Assembly (NCBI GenBank): GCA_037039685.1
Contig: JAWNGF010000005.1
Coordinates: 1,612,001 to 1,676,000 of the forward strand
Reading direction: 5' to 3'
Length of the DNA: 64,000 bases
Source: Ceratobasidium sp. AG-K
Lineage: Eukaryota; Basidiomycota; Agaricomycetes; Cantharellales; Ceratobasidiaceae
The notes beneath the pieces were generated by a model that saw only the letters and a program-made list of their open reading frames with translations, made no database searches and had not been told where the DNA came from. Position 1 is the first letter of the stretch, and each line of letters begins with the position of its first letter. Below are positions 1-12,027 of the stretch, piece after piece. The translations under genes and the position numbers were made by a program.

Positions 1-1388
1 CGTGACCCTTGACTGCTTTGTGGACTTCATAAGCCCCTGTTGCATTCGACGAGGGGCTAGTTTCGGTGGGTCGGTCTACAGAGCAAATTTGATGAGTGGA
101 CGTCGTATTGTTTTCCTCTGTCGCAAACGGCTTGTGGGAAGTTGGGCCAGGAGCGGAAGCGGCAATAGCGAAAGGCTGTAAACCGACTGGGATGAGGGTG
201 CAGGGCGTTCGATTGTCTACCACAAGTAACGTGAGTGGGATATAAGGCAAAAACTTGGCTAGCAACCGACCTTCGGGTGGACCAGGTGGGTCAACGTGAC
301 GTGCAGGTACAAGCGTACTCGGCGGTAGATCCAAGACGGAGGTAGCTTCCGAATGTTGATCGCGGGCCGCTGGGGGGTCTGGACACGTTGCATCATCTAG
401 AGCTGAGGTCAAGGGAGGATGTTGCGTCGCCAAATTGTTGCTCAGGCCAAACCGGATTCTACCCAACTCGTCCACTCCTGGTTCTTTGCCTACGGAATCG
501 GAAACTCGGGCCCCCGGACTTGGTAGCGAGCGGGACGGGCTCAAAGGTGGAGAAGAATCTCGGGTTCGTGAACGAGGAATAAGGCTATCCAGCAAAGTAG
601 CGTCGGTATTGCGCGCCTCGGCCCTAAGCGTAATATTATAAATATGACTTATTATTATACGAAGCTGTACCCTCTTACACGTTGTGGCTTGCCCAGCCCT
701 CTACTTCCCCTACAGCATATTTCCTAATCGCCGGGTAGGTCGGCCGAATTTGAGAATCATAGGCTGTGGTCGTCTCGGCTGCCCAAGAGCTCGAAGATCT
801 AACTTGGGAAAGCCTGGAGCCAATTCGACGAGCTTCCGGGTGGTCTTGAATATTGGCGTCGTTCACAACAGTGGCGGCCTCTTTTGGATATCCGACAGTA
901 GTAGGCGTTACAGGAGGCTGGGACATTCCCACCGGACCTCTCAAGGTGACGTCCGCGGCATGCGCCAGTGAATTTATACTTGAGGCCGAATCCCTATCGC
1001 TACAGGAGCACCTGAGGGATAACACCAAGGGAGATGCATTGCCCAAGTTGGTGGCTCTATAGCAGGGCGCTCTAATTGGATTTTCTGGTCGAGCAGCGCA
1101 ATCAGCGTCCGAGTTTCGGAAGCGGCCAATTGTTGTGTTGGGCGGGGCTAGGATAGACTGGGTTCGATCATGTGTACTCGCGTCAGAGGAAGTAGTGGGG
1201 CTATGATCTCCAACTCCAATCTCGTTATCATTTTTGCGAAATCCATAGTCCCTGGGTGGAATCGGGAGCGTTAGACGGGAACTAAGTGGGGGAAACGAGT
1301 TGTTGGTGCGGTCATCCGAGGGCGTTGATGGATTGGTTAGTCCTTGTTGAAGCGCGTTGAACATGCGCTGAAAGCGTTCCCTAAGCAT
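1..1388 (-). CDS. Partial protein of unknown function, runs off the left edge
   Basis: Not recognised. Exon 1 (1388-679) starts at an ATG. It is followed by a 55-bp intron (678-624) with a GTAAGA donor and a CTTAG acceptor, which restores the frame into exon 2 (623-1). Exon 2 stays open for about 207 codons to the window edge, so the 3' end is missing. The visible 444 or so residues are rich in Ser, Thr, Pro and Arg and low in hydrophobic residues, as in a disordered regulator. No zinc finger is visible, but fingers in the neighbouring array are C-terminal, so it could be another array member whose fingers lie outside the window; that is inference. The same strand as the C2H2 array supports this weakly. 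Confidence 0.55.
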
Positions 1389-4300
1389 AGCGCTGCAACT
1401 TCGTTAGCAAGCGATCACTCGTTATGAAATAGATCTGCAAGTTCATACCCTTCAAGTTCGACAGTGTATTAGTTGATTATCACCGAGAAAAAAGGTGTGG
1501 GGTGGAGTAGTTGGGGGATGTTCCCGGCTACGTTTGATGCTCGAGCTATTTATGCTGAGAGCATGCCAGTCCTGGTGCGTTGTCCTCTGCCATTTCAGGA
1601 GTTTTGGTGTTCGCCAAACGAGGAAAGAGGGAAGAGGAGTGGTAGAGGTAAGCCGCGCCATAGGGATAACACGTGTTCGGGCTTGAGGTGGGTGGGCATT
1701 GCCTCAAAAGGGTTACGAATTGGTGCGCTTCGAATCATCAAGCGCCGGGGAAGCCATAACACAGCAGGCCTAATTATACTCGCATGGAAGTGGCCCCGTC
1801 GGGCCGCTCACCTCGCTACTGAGGGGGAGATACTACCCTGTAATGTTACGTCATAGAACTCCTCTGTGTGTGAACATGCGATGAAAACGACATTTCGAAT
1901 GATTTCTCCACCGATACAACCACAGCAACAAACTAAGATATTGATCTAAATTCAGTTTCTTCGAGACACTCAAGGCAGATCTTACTGGAGACCACAACCG
2001 ATAGATCCAAGTCTAAGTACCAGTTCAACCCCAATAAGTGTTTAAGAAGAATGCTGAGAGCGAACAAGTCATGAGATCTCAATACAAGTATGATAGGTCC
2101 CATACACATGGGCCGCATAACAGCTTGTCACCTGAAACTGTGGTCATGCATTTCTGTGCTACTAGCCGTCACCAGCCAGTCCCGAGCTCATGTGGTTGTA
2201 TGTGCCCAACAATACAAGTCTCTTTCATGTGAATCAGTACCCGCGTGCACAAGGGGAAACCTGGTATAAACAATAACTCACTTGAGCCTTACTGTTGACA
2301 ATCACTAACCCACATGCTTTCTAGGATTAGAGACAGATTCACTGCCGTAAATAATTCCCGGAATTCACTGGCCATTGTTTCAAGGAGGTATAGTCGCCCC
2401 TCGATCATTAAAATATCCATTTCATGAGCACCCCCGGTGTTCCTCATGTTGCCTCATATTGAATTAGTAGTAGTGGGTAAACCGAGGCAGGTACCCAAGG
2501 GATTTCTGTAGCGGCCTACGGTATGCAGGAACCGGGAAAATTACGACCCATTTGGTCACATGGAGCGCACAGACGAGGTTTCTGAGCGTGAGTATTATGG
2601 GCCCTATCGCTGGGTTACAGTAATACTGTACCCCATGGGCAAATCGGGTCCAACAAAGTTGCTCGATGAGCCGACCGGGGGCTGCGCACGGTCATATGCA
2701 GTCAAACCGGCGCTTAAGGAGCAGCGTTGCTTCTCGCAATTGCGCTTCCTCTCACTGCGATCTGGTCGCATGAAAACCGATAGCTAAGCGCGGGTAAGCA
2801 GCCAGGATTGTGGCCCAAATCGACACAAACCTACTTGGCGAGCGAAGGCTCGTGAGAGGCTTGCGCATCAGACTTGATGTGCAAGCACATTGGATGACCA
2901 TGTAGACGTATATAGACGTAGTACTTACCATTGATCCTGTGCTGCATAGACTGACCCAAACCAACGCAGCTTGTATGAGTACCGACAATGCTTACCTATC
3001 GTTATTCATGTGCACGGACGGGTATTGATGTACCAGACGTACGCTAACCCACTCGCAAACGGACGCTGCCCCACTGCCGATAGGTTCAGCGGAGCGCAAA
3101 CCAATTACTAATCATGGGTGACCGAAATTTGGGTGTACATATATAGACCTTGACGTGACATGAATTTGTCCCGGATTTCGGACAGACATATTTGGTAAAA
3201 TATCCATTTTGCCCCCGGCTGATAGGCCCCAAATCCGGCGATCGCAGATAACAGGCAATGTATAACAAGTGCATTTAATATGGAAGCAGTATATACATGA
3301 CTACAAGAAATCACAGCATCGAGGGGTTCCATCTCCTTCGATTCGGACGCGTCGATCGTCGGAGAGACACCTTGACTGCGCGGTGCGAGACGTTAGGCTT
3401 ATTGCATTCGGGTGTAGGCCAGCACAATTGGCTTACCTGTCCCTGAGCGCTAGGAAATGCAGAACTGTGTAGATCACACCTGCGAGAGGTGTCAGTGGTT
3501 TGACAAACGGAGTGTGGGAGAGCGTCAGACCTTGGAGAGGGTACAGCGATTCTTGTAACAGAGGCGAAGTTCTTTACGACGACTTGGAGATTCGAGGTGG
3601 TGAGGGTGAGGACGGTTTGGTCTCGCAGAGGGGAGACTTTATATGCGGATGAGATCCGAGGCTGGATGATAGATAGTATGCTGTGTCACATGCGGAAGTC
3701 TATAACAGTCTTAATGGTGAGTCCGCAATAGTTTTGGGCGCAAGGCTTTTTTAGTTTTAGTTTTGTGGACAGTGCACAAAAGGCCATATCGAGGTGGGAT
3801 ACAAACTGAAACCAACTACTTACTATGGGTGTAAGGAACTGTCAAGCTTGACAATCGGTGTTTGGAAACACTGCGTAAGTACCGAGACCACTCGCACTTA
3901 GCCCAGCCTGACGATGTAGAGTCTCCAATTTGGACGGTAGACGTACTACAGTACCGACAATCATTTATTCAACAGCCAATCGGGCTTTCTAAGCGTACCG
4001 TTAATATCATCTTTTTCGCCGAAGCTTAAAAGATTGTTGTCAAGACAGTAATTGACAGTTTTCAGAAACGATCCTGCTATTCCGATTGTGAGGTGCCCAT
4101 GACTAGACTGATAAGCAATCCATTCCTGAATTGCTCGGAGCCCATCCGGGGTCATTTGGGGACACTGAAAGAACTCAACGATATTGCACTAACATAGGGT
4201 GGCATATTTAACCCACCCGGCCGTCGATATCAGACAGACCACTGGCGCTCGCCTCAGCTCCGGAACTTACACAGGCTTGTTGTGTGTTAGCTTCGGGCAA

Positions 4301-5170
4301 ATCGGGTGTGGGGCCGAGCTCGAGGTCCAACACATCGGACGATTCACTACGGGCAATTGAACAACTAAGACTGAGTTCCCAGAGTTACGGCGATCCAATG
4401 GCGGGATCTAGTGGATTCGACTCGTAGGCCGTTTGTTACGGTACGCACAACGTTACGACTAACTGGCCTGTATGCGCGCGACCCGTTCCCCCCTTGTATG
4501 CTCGTGTATGGACACAGGTGCCTTTATAGGCCCTGGTCCCCCGTTCTCGCCTCTCCTGTCTTCGAATACTACCACGAATAAACTGTGTTACGGATTGTCT
4601 ATTGCCCCACGGCGACTACGTCGCCGCTTTAGCCTATCTACATAGTCTTCGAGGTCGGAGACCTTACACCGTTGTCGTAGGATCGGTTGGACTGTCATCG
4701 TCGGATAGGTCGCCAGGATTCTGTATTGCAGTGAGCCAATTGATAAAACTGTTAATATGGCCAGTTCCGGCGAGTTTGTTCTCTCCTAGTATCATCGATA
4801 GGCTCTGAGAAGGGTCTCCTGAGTCAGCATTATCCAACCCGAGTGCTGGAAGAGTTGCATCAACTCAGACGTCGTCTGTAGCTGCATTGTAGACATCCTG
4901 ACCCGGGTCGGTGACTCGAGTACTAGGTTCGGGCGCAAAAATAATCACTTTTGCTGCAGCTTTCGACTTTGAATCCTCGGATGGGGGAACCTAGTCGGTT
5001 TATTTAAGGCGACTGTTGATTGACTAGAAGAGTCCGGTGCGTTTTGCGGTCGTGAGTTTCGTCGAATCTTGAGTTGTTTTGCTACTGGGTCTAACCTGTG
5101 TGGCACTGCGCGAATGATTTCCCCCAAGATGGCCTCAATGATGCATATGATGTCGGTGTCTATTTTGCTG
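1389..5170. other. Intergenic, no supportable gene
   Basis: Only short, overlapping open frames on both strands without spliceable partners, codon bias or recognisable motifs. A 64-codon frame at 3961-4155 (-) was considered and not kept. No RNA gene or repeat was seen. Confidence 0.5.
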
Positions 5171-5175
5171 CAGTT

Positions 5176-5879
5176 ATTGCTGTTTTCAAAAGGGTCTGCC
5201 GGAAGCGCCGAGTGATGATGCACGCACAAAAAAACCGCCAAGAGTAAAGTCTATTGAACTCTGTCAAAACGAGTCACTGTGCTATGCAAAGTGTATACTC
5301 GGGCTCGTGTCGACGAGGCGCACGCTTTTGTGCACATTATATGATGCAAATACAGATAATGAGAAATTGACCTCTTGGGGGTCCATGCGCGATTCTGCAG
5401 CCCGGAGTAAAGGCTGGAGCCCAAGAAAGGTATCGATGTTCCCGTAAGAGCTTCCTCTATATGCTAGCTGGCAAAGGTCTTCGGAGATTTAGTAATTTTA
5501 CTATGATTGTTGCTGCAAAACCGACTCGTGACCACTGCCCCTTCGTGTATCTGGCGTGTGTAATTACCCCTCGAGAGACAGTGATCCAAGAGATGCAACA
5601 GGTGCTATAAAGCGCTTGTGCACTGTGTTTAGACTCTCAACCGCCCTTCCGGCTACGGAATCGCCCATGGACCCCCACGAGGTGGATTTTTCAGTCTCTG
5701 TATTTACATCATATAATGTGCACAAAAACGTGCGGCTCGTCGACGCGAGCCCGAGTATACACTTTGCATAGCACAATGACTCGTTTTGACAGAGTTCAAT
5801 CGACTTTACTCTTGGCGGTTTTTTTGTGCGTGCATCATCACTCGGCGCTTCCGGCAGACCCTTTTGAAAACAGCAATAA
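5176..5879. repeat. Inverted duplication, arms about 215 bp
   Basis: The plus-strand sequence at about 5658-5879 reappears reverse-complemented at about 5388-5176, at roughly 90% identity with a spacer of about 270 bp. The outer ends stop abruptly at the same point (GAAAACAGCAATAA). Each arm holds the end of a small open frame with a matching stop (ending SPSIHFA) and, just after it, a short frame with a signal-peptide-like start (MTRFDRVQSTLLLAVFLCVH on the right arm). On the left arm the ATG has become GTG and an in-frame TAG is present. No target-site duplication or transposase was seen. Confidence 0.75.
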
Positions 5880-5898
5880 TATTACCAATACAGTATGA
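5775..5898 (+). CDS. Possible tiny secreted peptide in the inverted repeat
   Basis: A 40-codon frame beginning MTRFDRVQ, with a hydrophobic stretch (STLLLAVFLC) and a plausible cleavage region (ALPA before DPFE), ends at 5898. Only the first 35 codons lie in the duplicated arm; the last few are outside it. It could be the first exon of a small secreted protein, or just a by-product of the repeat. The left-arm version lacks the ATG and carries a stop, which argues against function there. Confidence 0.25.
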
Positions 5899-6832
5899 TA
5901 AGTTGTGATATAGCCCGTAATCCTTGGAATGGACAGACCTTACCGCAGCTCGTCCGTATTTCGTATAGTGAAACAGGTTTGTACTTGTACCATCATGGCA
6001 GAACCGGAGTGACCATCTACTCTAACAAATACTGTTACAATTATGGTATATATGTAGAAATCCAAATGTAAAAATACAACTGAATGTATCTACCAGGCTT
6101 GGCGCAGCCCGAGTAATGAGACAAATGAATCTATTGGCTACTGGACGACTACATCGTACCAGTTCTTTATAACAATATGTTATAATCGGGCCCAGCAAAT
6201 GGGTAACCCAGGTCAAGAAGGTGATCGAGGAATGGCGAGGAAGCGCAGGTAATAACGTAATGGGTCCGGGGTGGAGGGAGACGATGGCAGTAAGGGTCCA
6301 CCAGAGGGTTCATGTCCGGGCGAGTCGAGCTGGAGATCTCGTCCAAGGCTGCTGACCACTTTCGGAATATGGATCATCAGGCACCTCCTGCCGGATCCAT
6401 AGGGCAGCACCAATGTAACCACATCACAGGGCAGCTTTTCTAACATTCGTGCAGGACGCGATTGTCCAACTTACAGTCGGCTAACAAGTACTGTTTGAAT
6501 CACGATTTACGTCGCAGCTAGATTCCAGTTAATCAGTAGGTGCTTTCAAGTTATTAGAAGGGTTTAGAAACGGGAGGTAGGCAAGGATGGGGTTAACGCC
6601 AGACTGCTGGATCTTGACTCCGTAGCTGATGTACAGGTGAGTTGGCCGCAGCATTATGGGCCGTCAAAGGGGGGGCTGAGGGGTGATGTATAGGCTTCGA
6701 GTAGTGATTAATAGTATACAGGCAAGGAACATTTATTAATAAGTTATAATTGAAAGCGAAGAAAATAAAACAGGGTATCAGCGCTATATTCCGATAGATT
6801 ATTTGCCGGCGCCCACCCGGTCCTCCGTCCAC
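5899..6832. other. Intergenic, downstream of the first C2H2 gene
   Basis: No gene seen. Low-complexity AT-rich sequence at about 6680-6780 probably belongs to the 3' untranslated region of the C2H2 gene ending at 6833. Confidence 0.5.
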
Positions 6833-7893
6833 CTAGTCGACATCATCCACAGATGTGCCCGGCATGACCACTAGGCCTGGATGCTTCTTTTTGACATGTT
6901 TCATCAAACCAGCATGGGCGACGTACTCGTTACCGCATCCATCAGCGGGACATGCATGTCGTTTCGCTAGAGGCAACGTATAAGCCCTGGGATCAAAAAG
7001 TCACCATCTTGCACTTACTCCCGCGATGCGTATACGATACGTGATCCTCTAGTAAATACCGTCTGCGGAAAGATTTACCGCACTTTGGCCATGTGCATTC
7101 ATGCGATTCGTTGTCTCCTTGAGAACCTGGAGGGCGTCCTGGGATCGACTGGGACATGATAATCACGGAATGCGCAGGGCTAGGTAGAGATACAGGCGCC
7201 TGGGGTGCAGCACTAGGAGCATCGAGCTGGGGAGTGCGTAAAGTTGGCAAGTTGCGGCTGCGACCAAAGTTTTGAAAAAGGTGCTCAGACCCCCAGCCTG
7301 GCGCTTGAGAGTTGATGACCAGGTCTGCGCTGGTGTTGGACAGAGCTTGGCGAGAGGGACTAGAGTTCGCAGAGGTGACGAAGAGGGGAAGAGCCGGTGA
7401 TTGAAGTCCAGACCCGCCAGACGGACCAGGGACGATGGCTGATACAGCTGAAACAAATGGCGGGCTTACTTGGGCAGCCGCTGCACCCGACAAGATTGCC
7501 TGATAGTATCCATCGACGTACCCCTCGTAATATGCACGCGTGGTGGAGTCGGACTGGGGTGGGTTGGGAGAAACACTGGGCTGTTCGTAAGTCGACCCTC
7601 CCCGGTGCCGGACGGCGCTAAAGTCGATTCCTAGAGTTGTGTTCGCCTCAAACGAGCGTGGTTGGTGATAAGGGTTAGGAGAAGATGATGGGAAGCCATG
7701 GAATGACCGGGAACTCGTCGGTGCGAGGCTGTTATCCACGTGCGACGATGTTATGGTCGTACGTGCCTCCCCAACGTCTACGGTGAAAAACCACATCAGC
7801 GATCGCACATGGGTGGATGAAAATCCCCTATCAAGGAGCTATTTCATCCATACCTAGATCAGGACGCGCAATACTATCCTGTCTCCTCCCCAT
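6833..7893 (-). CDS. C2H2 zinc-finger protein, array copy 1
   Basis: Exons 7893-7854, 7777-7019 and 6966-6833, about 310 residues. The first intron is inferred because TTTTTCACCGTAG forms a good acceptor in frame; an unspliced start at the ATG at 7808 is also in frame. The middle part is Ser/Pro-rich and carries the family signature YYEGYVDGYYQAIL. Finger 1 is C-x4-C-x12-H-x4-H (CTWPKC ... HVSYTH). A 52-bp intron, phase 1, separates it from finger 2 (CPADGC ... HVKKKH), which differs from the TRSN-type second finger of the other copies. It lacks the N-terminal hydrophobic segment of copies 2-4. Probable nuclear DNA-binding regulator; target unknown. Confidence 0.75.
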
Positions 7894-8455
7894 GGCGTTC
7901 GTAGGACGTGGCAGTTCGGAGGGTTGGCAAAGCAAAACAGATAGACCACAGTGCGCCTATGTCCGTGTCTCGAGCGAAGTGTTGGGAAGCCATAGCCAGG
8001 TAATGGGGGTGTTATATAAGGAGATGGACTTGCACACCGAATGTGGCCAATGCTGTGATTGGAATGGCAGGGATGGCGGACTACCGCACGTCGGGACCCA
8101 TCCCGAACTGAGCGCCAAGATTACATCATGTTTATGTACTTGGCTGAAACATAAATTTAGTAAATCGAGCCGTTTCAGCACTTCCACTTTCAACGAATGG
8201 TGCTCAGAAAGTCTGTTGCTATTATTCTTGCAGCATGTGCGATGGATGGTCATTCCCTCGAAAATGTTCACCGATCGGTGTGCTGGCTTCGATTCATCAA
8301 ACACTTCGAAAGCTACATCAAGCATGGCCACTCTAACCATAGCAATATGGACTACACACAATATTAATTGGTGGGAAAGTGGAAATCAACGAGATACGGG
8401 CAGTAATGTACAGTCATAACAAGGGTATCCGGGATTACAATGTTGACCTGAGAGC
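7894..8455. other. Intergenic between C2H2 copies 1 and 2
   Basis: No supportable gene. A 200-codon plus-strand frame covers it but has no domain, splice partner or paralog, and was rejected. The promoter of copy 1 must lie here. Confidence 0.5.
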
Positions 8456-10888
8456 TCAGCCGCCGGTACCCGCCCCGTCATGGCCATTACCAGGCGGGGT
8501 CCCTAAGCCTCGGTGCTCCCGATTAGAATGCTTCTTCTGATTTGAACGTGTACTAAACCTAGTAGTGCATCCTTCGAAATCACAGATGTACGGTTTCTCT
8601 GTCAGTGGGGTGTGAGTACTTGGAACAAGAAAGCCTAGGCTTGTACCTACCATTACGATGTTTGGACGCCATATGGTCCCTGAGTCGATATGGTCGACGA
8701 AACCTATCTCCACATACCGTGCATATGTGTGTTTTATCGCTCCCCCCTTGAGAACCCGGGGTGGCCGCCGGGGTCGGCAGTGATGGATAAGTTGCGGCAT
8801 GTGCCGGACTAGATACGGACGCAAGTGTTTGGGAGTTGGAACTTGAAGCAACGTCCACAGTAGCGACGGACTGAGCGGCATGAGATGTTTCGGGGTTGTC
8901 ATGATGGCCAACGTTTTGAGCATCGGGCCGAATCCCCTGGTGCGGCGCTCGAGAATTGATGATGGAGTCCGTGGCAGCGTCGTGAGTTTGAGAGGATGCT
9001 TCGGGTTCCGTATCAGCGATGGGACAGGGCGGGGTGGGTGGTGCGTATGATTCGGGCCTAGCCTGGTTGGACGCTTCTGGGGCAACGGTCGGACCGAGGT
9101 TCGAGGAAGCGCCAGCTTGATTGACCTGGGGGGTTGATGCTACGGGCGGATATGATAACGAAGCTCCCCTGTCTGCATGACCGAATCCCTATCAGAACGA
9201 CGTGAACCATATACATGAAAGCAAGACTAACCGTGCGATGTACTTGGTTCGGCTCGAATCAATGGCAGATTTGCTTGAGTTGCCACCCGAATTAGAGCAA
9301 TCACGCAACCGAATCCATCAATGTACCCCCTCGAATATGATCTTTGATTAGGTTCATCAAGATCAGGCTGAAGTGGTGGGTCGGGTTGCCCAAGGGTCGA
9401 GGCCCACTGGCGGGGGTGATTGGCGCCTGCGTCACTCGAGGGCGCGTTTATCCCAAACGAGCGCCCTTCGTGAGGAATGTGAGCAAGCCCTGCGGTTAAT
9501 CCCTGCAAAGGGTCGATAGAGAGTACGCCCGCCCGTTGAACAGGTACATATGGTTGTAGCTCGGCCCTGTTGAATCTGGCAGGTTGAGGGGGTATTTGAG
9601 TCGGTGGTGCGCGGAATGGTGGTTGCGACGCCAGTGGGTGGTGTAGCATTGACGCTCCTTCATACCAAAGCGTGTAAGTATCACAATAATTTACGGTCCG
9701 GGATGCGGGCTGACCAGAGTTTCCCACCAGGCCCGGTTGGCAAAATGCCGCATGAGCAAGGTCCCCGTGCGACGAGCTCCCACAATCGACCCCTGCAGAA
9801 CGCAATTCAGCACTTCCTAGTTGATGGGATACGTTCAGGCCGAGCGGGGGTGGTGGGGTTGGAGAAGAGTTGACTTGCTTGGGGGTCGGGGGGGCGACGT
9901 GAATGTGGAGCGTGCTTGCCATCGGGCCCTGCACATGGGCGGGTAACCTGGGAATATCATCGGTGCCTGCGGTCCCCTCTGGTCCTGAGCGGGTGAGAAT
10001 CGGTATCTTGGAGTAAGGGTCGTGCTTCGACCACATGTCATTTCCCCCCTGCGAGTCCGGGTTCGTGCCATCGGGCGGTTGACCAGAGCCATCCGAGTAA
10101 TCAAATCCAAAAAAGCCGGATGAACCTGTGCCAGAGCTGAGCGCGTAGAGAAGTAGCGATCCCAGAACGAATATCTTGACGACCCTTCGCGAGTGCCGGC
10201 GAGGAGCGGGCAAACGAATCGTGGATGACCTCGGAGGAGTTATCGGGAAGCGGCTGTGTTTCTTGGGTCCTTGGGGGGAATCTGCGAGTTCTATTATCGT
10301 CTGGAGAGTTCCCAAAAAAGATGTCTGTTGCACCCATCGTGGTCGTAGTTTGGAAATAATCATGAGGCAGAGGAGTTGGGCAAAGATCCACCGTTCCGAG
10401 GGTTTAGCATTACCACGCGGGTGAACGGCATAACGGTTGTAAAGAGCAGGTGGTTGGGCGTGTGCGTTTTCTTTCCTGAATACAGTATTAGACGCTGAGG
10501 TAATCCAGCGCTGACGTACTCACATCGGATGTCCAAGGTCTCCTCCCGTATCCACACTTTCCATCCTCATGGAACGAGCTGTGCAAATTTGAGGTGCCGT
10601 CCCCTTGAGTATAGCAGAATCTGACAAAACACCACCACCGTTGTGTTGAGGAGGTCCAGGTGGGGTTTCGGATGACGTCACTGGCAGAACGGAACCATCG
10701 CTTGGTGCCAGGGCTGGATGTGCGGAATCTATTTGTTCGGTGGCTATCGACGGAGGAGGTTCAATCCCACAGCTACGAAGGGCGAACAAGAGGGCTGCAT
10801 TCGAGCCAAGGCTTTCAAGTTGCGTGCCGAGTTGAGTGCTCTTGCGGCCACGACAGTGGCTCGGCTGCAGGTTGACGCCATTAGCCAA
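8456..10888 (-). CDS. C2H2 zinc-finger protein with N-terminal hydrophobic segment, array copy 2
   Basis: Exons about 10888-10524, 10475-9232, 9172-8651 and 8598-8456; the phases join exactly. The 5' end is uncertain: exon 1 is open from 10888 but its first in-frame ATG is at 10570. Exon 2 encodes an arginine-rich stretch, then a hydrophobic run (IFVLGSLLLYAL) followed by SSGTGSSGFFGFDY, and near its end the signature SYSRGYIDGFG. Exon 3 is Pro/Ser/Thr-rich and ends with finger 1 (CTVCGDRF ... HMASKH). Exon 4 has finger 2 (CDFEGCTTRFSTRSN ... H) and a short Gly-rich tail. Fingers sit at the extreme C-terminus, as in the other copies. Likely a transcription factor; the hydrophobic run could be a membrane tether or an activation surface (inference). 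Confidence 0.8.
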
Positions 10889-12027
10889 ACCGTACCATCT
10901 ACCAAATCACATCAATCAACCCAGACTACCCCAAGAAAACGTGATATAAACTCACATAGACCTGATTACCAACAGCGAGATGAGGACACACCACGCGAAG
11001 GAATAAGCGGGAGCAGGAGAAGTCGAGACGAGGGAGGCCAACTTTGGAATGAAACAGACAGCGATGATTATAGGGAGGTATGACGAGAGGTTTTGGAGTG
11101 GCCGAGAAACTGTTGCCTTGAGAAAACAAATAAGATGCCGCAATGAGCCTGTTCCGAGGCGAGCGCCTGCGAAAAGGTCAGCCATTGCACCATGACGAAA
11201 TACAGGCCCCAGCAAGAAACTGGGTCTGGAGCGTACTACAGGCAGGGTTATCCCTAACACCAGTGCTCCTCAGCCCCATGGTAGGAGTTCGAAGCGCTAA
11301 CTATAGAGTAAAATGTGCCAACCAAGAACTACCTACGTTGATGTGTCGAGGTCGGCAGAGACCGTCACGACAGCCCAAGGCGTTTATATGTTGAACAGTC
11401 GCATCGCCCCGCAAGGTATGGCCATCCCATTGCAAATTCAGACATTGGAGTGGCGGTCCCTGGGAGATGGTTTATGTCATCAAGTCCTGAAACCTGGCTT
11501 AGCCACATACTAAACGGTACCTTCCCAGGCGCAAGCACTGGGCGAAGATGAGTGCACCTCGGGTTCCAACCTCTAGTAACACCAAGCTTGAGAAAAATTC
11601 CATCGAGTTAAGTGATCCTCTAGGGCCTATAAATTCATAGTACCTTGACTGGCCCGGAGGTTCTCCACCACAAAGTTCAATACGGGCTTACAAACACGCA
11701 CTGTGTATAACGAATTGCTGCACTTTCTCATAGCCATCGAGACCAAGGGAAACAGCCATCAGATCGAAACTTCCAGAATGTACTTTTCAATTCGCCGTAA
11801 CGTCGAGTCACACGGCCGACTCACCCGTTCTACTTTACCCAAACGCCATCGGTTGAAATCACTAGCAGATGTTCAGCGGCATGGTTCAGCGGCATTTTCG
11901 CTATGTTTATCATGCAGGGTCACACACGCGGATTTAATAATCATGGTCACGAATAAGGAAACGCAAGGGGATAATTGTACAAACAAGATAGCGGTTGAAA
12001 CAACGTGTGAGTACGGACAAACGGGAT
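10889..12027. other. Intergenic between C2H2 copies 2 and 3
   Basis: Open frames of up to about 120 codons occur on plus (for example 10718-11083) but overlap the 5' end of copy 2 or have no support. No motif or RNA was seen. Confidence 0.5.

Noticed and set aside
3961..4155. 64-codon minus-strand frame with protein-like composition
   Set aside because: Too short, isolated, and no homologous piece elsewhere in the window.
4945..5241. 98-codon minus-strand frame on the left arm of the inverted repeat
   Set aside because: Its apparent start lies inside the repeat where the equivalent ATG of the other arm has become GTG and is followed by a TAG; the rest has no support.
7817..8419. 200-codon plus-strand open frame
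   Set aside because: No domain, no paralog in an otherwise duplicated region, no supporting splice sites, and it lies in the promoter of a minus-strand gene. A frame this long can occur by chance in 64 kb at this base composition.
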